Source: Pseudomonas furukawaii | GTDB taxonomy: Bacteria; Pseudomonadota; Gammaproteobacteria; Pseudomonadales; Pseudomonadaceae | Length of the DNA stretch: 64,000 nucleotides | Direction: 5' to 3' | NCBI RefSeq assembly: GCF_002355475.1 | Contig: NZ_AP014862.1 | Location: forward strand, 3,100,001-3,164,000 | Program-made: the position numbers and the translations under genes | In this document: piece by piece, positions 60,451 to 64,000 of the stretch | Position numbering within the stretch: the first letter of the stretch is position 1 | Layout of the letters: each line of letters starts with the position of its first letter | Notes under the pieces: generated by a model | Database searches by the model: none | What the model saw: the letters and a program-made list of their open reading frames with translations, nothing else | Told to the model about the DNA's origin: nothing

Positions 60451-60505
60451 GTAGGGTGCGCCGCGCGCACCACAGACGTTCATCGGTGCGCATGGCGCAC
60501 CCTAC
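60451..60505. repeat. REP pair between sdaA and gcvT
   Basis: GTAGGGTGCGCCGCGCGCACC (60451-60471) and GGTGCGCATGGCGCACCCTAC (60485-60505) face each other with intact outer GTAG. The gcvT SD CTGGAG starts directly at the right end. Confidence 0.85.
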
Positions 60506-60517
60506 TGGAGATTCCGC

Positions 60518-61639
60518 GTGACTACTGAAACCCTCGCCAAGACCCCGCTGCACGCCCTGCACCTCGAACTCGGCGCCCGCATGGTGCCCTTCGCCGGCTA
60601 CGACATGCCGGTGCAGTACCCGCTCGGCGTGCTCAAGGAGCACCTGCACACCCGCGAGCAGGCCGGCCTGTTCGACGTCTCCCACATGGGCCAGATCATC
60701 CTCCGGGGCGAGCATGCCGCCCGCGCCCTGGAAACCCTGGTGCCGGTGGACATCCTCGACCTGCCGGTGGGCACCCAGCGCTACGCCCTGTTCACCGATG
60801 ATAACGGCGGCATCCTCGACGACCTGATGGTGGCCAATGCCGGCGATCACCTGGTGCTGGTGGTCAACGCCGCCTGCAAGGACCAGGACCTGGCCCACCT
60901 GCAGACGCACATCGGCGACCAGTGCGAGATCGAGTCGCTGTTCGAGAGCCGCGCCCTGCTCGCGCTCCAGGGTCCGGCCGCCGCAGAGGTGCTGGGGCGC
61001 CTGGCGCCTGAAGTGAAGAACATGACCTTCATGCAGTTCGGCAGCGTGCGCCTGGAAGGCGCCGAGTGCTACGTCAGCCGCTCCGGCTATACCGGTGAAG
61101 ACGGCTACGAGATTTCCGTGCCCGTGGCCCAGGCCGAAGCCCTGGCCCGCGCCCTGCTGGCCCAGCCGGAAGTCCAGCCCATCGGCCTTGGCGCCCGCGA
61201 CTCGCTGCGCCTGGAGGCCGGCCTGTGCCTCTATGGCCATGACATGAGCCAGTCCACCACCCCGATCCAGGCCAGCCTCGGCTGGGCGATCTCCAAGGCC
61301 CGTCGCGTCGACGGCGTGCGCGCCGGCAACTTCCCTGGCGCCGGACAGGTGTTCGCCCAGCAACGCGACGGCGTTGCCGAGAAACGCGTCGGCCTGCTGC
61401 CCCAGGAGCGCGTGCCGGTGCGCGAAGGCGCCGAGATCGTCGATGCCGAGGGTGCCGTGATCGGCCGTGTCACCAGTGGCGGTTTCGGCCCCAGCCTGGG
61501 TGCCCCGGTCGCCATGGGTTACCTGGCCAGCGCCCATGCCGCCCTGGACACCGAGGTCTGGGCCCTGGTGCGCGGCAAGCGCGTGGCGATGAAAGTCGCC
61601 AAGACCCCCTTCGTGCCACAGCGCTACTACCGCGGCTGA
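60518..61639 (+). CDS. gcvT: Aminomethyltransferase (T protein)
   Basis: The 373-aa protein has FAGYDMPVQYPLGVLKEHLH and the folate-binding LRLEAGLCLYGHDMS. It releases ammonia and makes methylene-tetrahydrofolate. Start is GTG at 60518, 12 bases after the REP pair. Last in the operon; a strong terminator follows. Confidence 0.96.
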   Translation: MTTETLAKTPLHALHLELGARMVPFAGYDMPVQYPLGVLKEHLHTREQAGLFDVSHMGQIILRGEHAARALETLVPVDILDLPVGTQRYALFTDDNGGILDDLMVANAGDHLVLVVNAACKDQDLAHLQTHIGDQCEIESLFESRALLALQGPAAAEVLGRLAPEVKNMTFMQFGSVRLEGAECYVSRSGYTGEDGYEISVPVAQAEALARALLAQPEVQPIGLGARDSLRLEAGLCLYGHDMSQSTTPIQASLGWAISKARRVDGVRAGNFPGAGQVFAQQRDGVAEKRVGLLPQERVPVREGAEIVDAEGAVIGRVTSGGFGPSLGAPVAMGYLASAHAALDTEVWALVRGKRVAMKVAKTPFVPQRYYRG

Positions 61640-61677
61640 TCCGAGTCCCTCGACTGCCCCGCCCAGGCGGGGCCTTG

Positions 61678-61709
61678 AAGGGTGACCCCCAAGGGGCTTC
61701 ACCCTTTTT
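61678..61709 (+). terminator. Rho-independent terminator after gcvT
   Basis: AAGGGTGA-...-TCACCCTT with TTTC after it; a shorter GCCCCGCC-CAG-GCGGGGC hairpin at about 61656-61673 precedes it. Confidence 0.88.
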
Positions 61710-61862
61710 CTTGGGTTCGCCCTCTCGAAGCGTTCGAGGAAAACCATGTAAGGCATTGAGCTTGAATGGTTTCGCTCCATCGCCAAACCGACACACTCCC
61801 GTCATCAGCCGGTCACGTACCCCAGGCAGATTCTCTGCTCCACATCCTGGGGAGGACCTCCG

Positions 61863-62417
61863 ATGAACCACAAGAAAAGCCTGATCAAGCCCCTTTCCGC
61901 CGCCCTGCTGCTGGCCTTGCTCGGCGGCTGCAGCCTGCAGGCGCCGACGCCGTCCAAGCTCGTCGCCCTGGACAACGAAGACTGGTACCAGGTACGGACC
62001 GAGAAAGAGCTCTTCGTTTTCGACGACTACGCCACCTACCGCGAGTTCCTGAAATCCGGTCAGGCCCCCGTCAAGCAGGCACTGGAGCGACAGGACGGCT
62101 TCGGCCGCAACATCGTCCTGGTGCTCAAGGCCGCCGATCAGGGCAAGGCACAGAACGCCCTGTCGGCCAAGCGTTTCCTCGATATCAGCCTGCCGCCCGC
62201 CGAGCCCTTCTACGGTGAACTGCGCGATGAAGAAGGCGTCATCTACGTCTTCAGCCGCTACGGCGACATGATGGACATGTATCGCATCGGCGAGCCCACC
62301 TTCAGCTACGTCGACATCGGCGGTGGTCCTGAAGGTCAGCGCGTCGTCTACGTCCTGGGCAAGGAAGAACCGAAGCCCGAGAAACAGATCGCGCTGTTCC
62401 GCACCAAGTACCAGTGA
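61863..62417 (+). CDS. Putative outer-membrane lipoprotein
   Basis: The 184-aa protein has a lipobox LLGGC at about 19-23 with Ser at +2, so it should reach the outer membrane. The mature part has no known motif (YATYREFLKSGQAPVKQALE). GGAGG lies before the ATG. It stands alone between gcvT and the multicopper oxidase. Confidence 0.7.
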   Translation: MNHKKSLIKPLSAALLLALLGGCSLQAPTPSKLVALDNEDWYQVRTEKELFVFDDYATYREFLKSGQAPVKQALERQDGFGRNIVLVLKAADQGKAQNALSAKRFLDISLPPAEPFYGELRDEEGVIYVFSRYGDMMDMYRIGEPTFSYVDIGGGPEGQRVVYVLGKEEPKPEKQIALFRTKYQ

Positions 62418-62776
62418 CCTCCTCCGGGGAGATGGCCGGCACCCCGTGCTGCCGGCTGCTCCCGCACCTCGCAAACCGCTCTACCGCCCGCCCTTCGATC
62501 TTCACCGCCCGTCTTTTTGCAAAATCTGCAACATTCGCCGCCATGCCTAGTGCCAGAAGCCACTGGCCACCATGGAACGGCAAATTCTTGGCATTTCGCC
62601 ATTTGAATATCCCAAGTGAAAGGTCTTTAGTCGGCTTATTGGCGCTTAGGTCGCGCGAGCAGTTTCAACTGGCGGCCTGCACCTTCGTGCGAACGGATGG
62701 GGACAACGAGTCCTGGAGCATTGCATCCAGGGCAGGCCGTGCGCGCGAGTTCGCTGAGGGGAGGTGGAGTACACCC
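62418..62776. other. 359-base gap upstream of the multicopper oxidase
   Basis: It contains a bulged hairpin GCCGGCAC...GTGCTGCCGGC (about 62434-62456) after the lipoprotein and an inverted repeat TTGCA-AAATC-TGCAA (62517-62531). The half next to the oxidase gene is richer in A+T. No gene is seen. Confidence 0.5.
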
Positions 62777-64000
62777 ATGAAAAACAGATCATCCAGGGCA
62801 GAAAACAAGAAAGCGAAAGACAAACCGATCAATGAGGACCGGAGGGACTTTCTCAAGCTGTCGGCGCTGGCCGCAGCCACTCCAGCCCTGCTCAGGTCGC
62901 CGCAAGCGGCCGCCGCGGCCCCCATCCTCCCGCCAAGCCCGGCCACCAGCCCCTGGGTGATGGAACTGCCCAAGCAGATAGTGCCGGCAGCCAACGTCCC
63001 CTACCTCACCCCCGCGCCCACCGAGCTGGCCAACGTGGCCGGTGGCGAAGCCGGGCGCGGGCGCCATCAGCACTGGGCCAGGTTCCGCCCGGGCGCCGAG
63101 TACTACGAACTGAGGGCGAAGGAGGTCAACTGGGTGTTCAACCCGGCCTATCCGTCCCAGAAAATCTGGAGCTACCGTGCCGCGAACACCCCGTCCAACG
63201 AGTTCAGCGCCACGGTGATGGCCCACTACGGCACCCCGACGTTGTGTCGTATCTACAACGACCTGCCGGCCAACCACACCGGGTTCGGCACTCCGGAAAT
63301 CTCTACGCACCTGCACAACCTGCACTGCGGCTCGGAGAGCGACGGATTCCCCGGGGACTACTACAGCGCCACCAAGGCGGGCCCCAGCCTCACCGCTCCG
63401 GGCAAGTTCAAGGACCACCTCTACCCCAATGCCTACGCGGGGTTCGACACACCGCCCAACAGCACGGGCGATTATCGCGAAGCCCTGGGCACGCTCTTCT
63501 ACCATGACCACACTCTGGACTTCACCGCCCCCAACCTCTATCGCGGGCTGGCCGGTTTCTACCTGCTCTACGACCACCTGGACTCCGGCAACGAGGCCGA
63601 TCCCACGCCGGGCGCCCTGCGCCTGCCCAGCCATCCCTACGACTACCCCCTGATGTTCGCCGACCGGCTGTTCGACGCTTCGGGGCGGCTCTACTACGAC
63701 CAGGTGAACCCGGAGGGCGTGCTGGGCGACAAGATCCTGGTCAACGGCCTGATCGAACCGGTGCTGAAGGTGGCCGCAAGGCGCTACCGGTTCCGCCTGC
63801 TGAACGCCGGGCCAAGCCGCTTCTACGACTTCGCCCTGGTCAACCCCAACAACGTCAAGCAGAAGTTCACCTACATCGGCAACGACGGCAACCTGCTGCC
63901 CAATCCCCTGCTCAACATGCAGAACATCACACTGGGCGTCGCCGAGCGGGCGGATATCGTGGTGGATTTCTCCAAGTACCTGGTGGGCACCACCCTTTAC
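62777..64000 (+). CDS. Tat-exported multicopper oxidase, 5' part
   Basis: The 408 codons present lack a stop. There is a Tat signal NEDRRDFLKLSALAAATPAL (about residues 20-39). Copper-ligand patterns are visible: HLHNLHCGS (H-x-H) and FYHDHTLDFTAPNLYRGLAG (type 3 site, the YHDH pattern). This resembles bilirubin-oxidase/CotA-like multicopper oxidases. The two C-terminal copper motifs lie outside the window. Possible substrates are Mn(II), Cu(I) or phenols. Confidence 0.85.
   Translation, partial: MKNRSSRAENKKAKDKPINEDRRDFLKLSALAAATPALLRSPQAAAAAPILPPSPATSPWVMELPKQIVPAANVPYLTPAPTELANVAGGEAGRGRHQHWARFRPGAEYYELRAKEVNWVFNPAYPSQKIWSYRAANTPSNEFSATVMAHYGTPTLCRIYNDLPANHTGFGTPEISTHLHNLHCGSESDGFPGDYYSATKAGPSLTAPGKFKDHLYPNAYAGFDTPPNSTGDYREALGTLFYHDHTLDFTAPNLYRGLAGFYLLYDHLDSGNEADPTPGALRLPSHPYDYPLMFADRLFDASGRLYYDQVNPEGVLGDKILVNGLIEPVLKVAARRYRFRLLNAGPSRFYDFALVNPNNVKQKFTYIGNDGNLLPNPLLNMQNITLGVAERADIVVDFSKYLVGTTLY

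Overview
The window is chromosomal DNA of a high-GC Pseudomonas (sensu lato, P. aeruginosa / P. putida relatives such as the P. resinovorans group). This rests on gene content and order: a pca protocatechuate cluster, a PQQ / quinoprotein alcohol-oxidation cluster resembling P. aeruginosa exa-pqq-erc and P. putida ped, a GcsR-controlled glycine-cleavage operon, and GTAG-headed REP elements with a REP-associated transposase. No tRNA, rRNA, CRISPR array, prophage or plasmid backbone was recognised.

Region 1 (1-7.5 kb) is aromatic catabolism. It holds the start of a BenR-like AraC regulator, the 4-hydroxybenzoate/protocatechuate transporter PcaK, the IclR regulator PcaR, an AEC permease and a ZapE-like ATPase in one operon with pcaHG, and the LysR regulator PcaQ. 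PcaR-type operators lie before pcaK and pcaR, and a PcaQ-type operator lies before pcaH.

Region 2 (7.6-14.3 kb) is accessory housekeeping: a Rho antiterminator (Rof), a CPVC thioredoxin-like protein divergent from a cysteine-tailed MarR regulator, a Sad-like aldehyde dehydrogenase, an unknown protein starting Met-Cys, and a complete four-gene bufferin (bufABCD) metal-binding RiPP operon.

Region 3 (14.3-52.2 kb) is one large periplasmic alcohol-oxidation system. It has hybrid kinase ErcS and Fe-alcohol dehydrogenase ErcA, PQQ synthesis (pqqABCDE, pqqH, distant pqqF), acetaldehyde dehydrogenase ExaC and a chemoreceptor. It has a lanthanide-type quinoprotein ethanol dehydrogenase (PedH-like, Asp-Phe-Asp) and a calcium-type one (ExaA/PedE-like, Asp-Phe-Ser), with their cytochrome c, SoxYZ-like, solute-binding and metallohydrolase partners. 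The PedS2/PedR2 two-component system, the PedA1A2BC ABC system tied to rare-earth use, a CXXCW protein, the AgmR/ErbR regulator and a FIST plus ErcS'-type sensor pair follow. A short TACC-NN-GGTA-like box recurs about 70-120 bp before the start codon of most of these transcription units. Two unannotated, mutually similar small membrane peptides lie in the cluster, one with a 4-base GTGA overlap with pedS2.

Region 4 (52.3-64 kb) has two small unknown proteins, the enhancer-binding protein GcsR, its tandem binding sites and a sigma-54 promoter, then gcvH-gcvP-sdaA-gcvT (no glyA between gcvP and sdaA), a lipoprotein, and the 5' part of a Tat-exported multicopper oxidase running off the end.

Repeats are a theme. 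GTAG-headed REP pairs sit at several intergenic positions, flank a RAYT transposase, and in one case supply the pqqB stop codon. A separate array of six 104-bp REP-like units fills the gap between two convergent genes.
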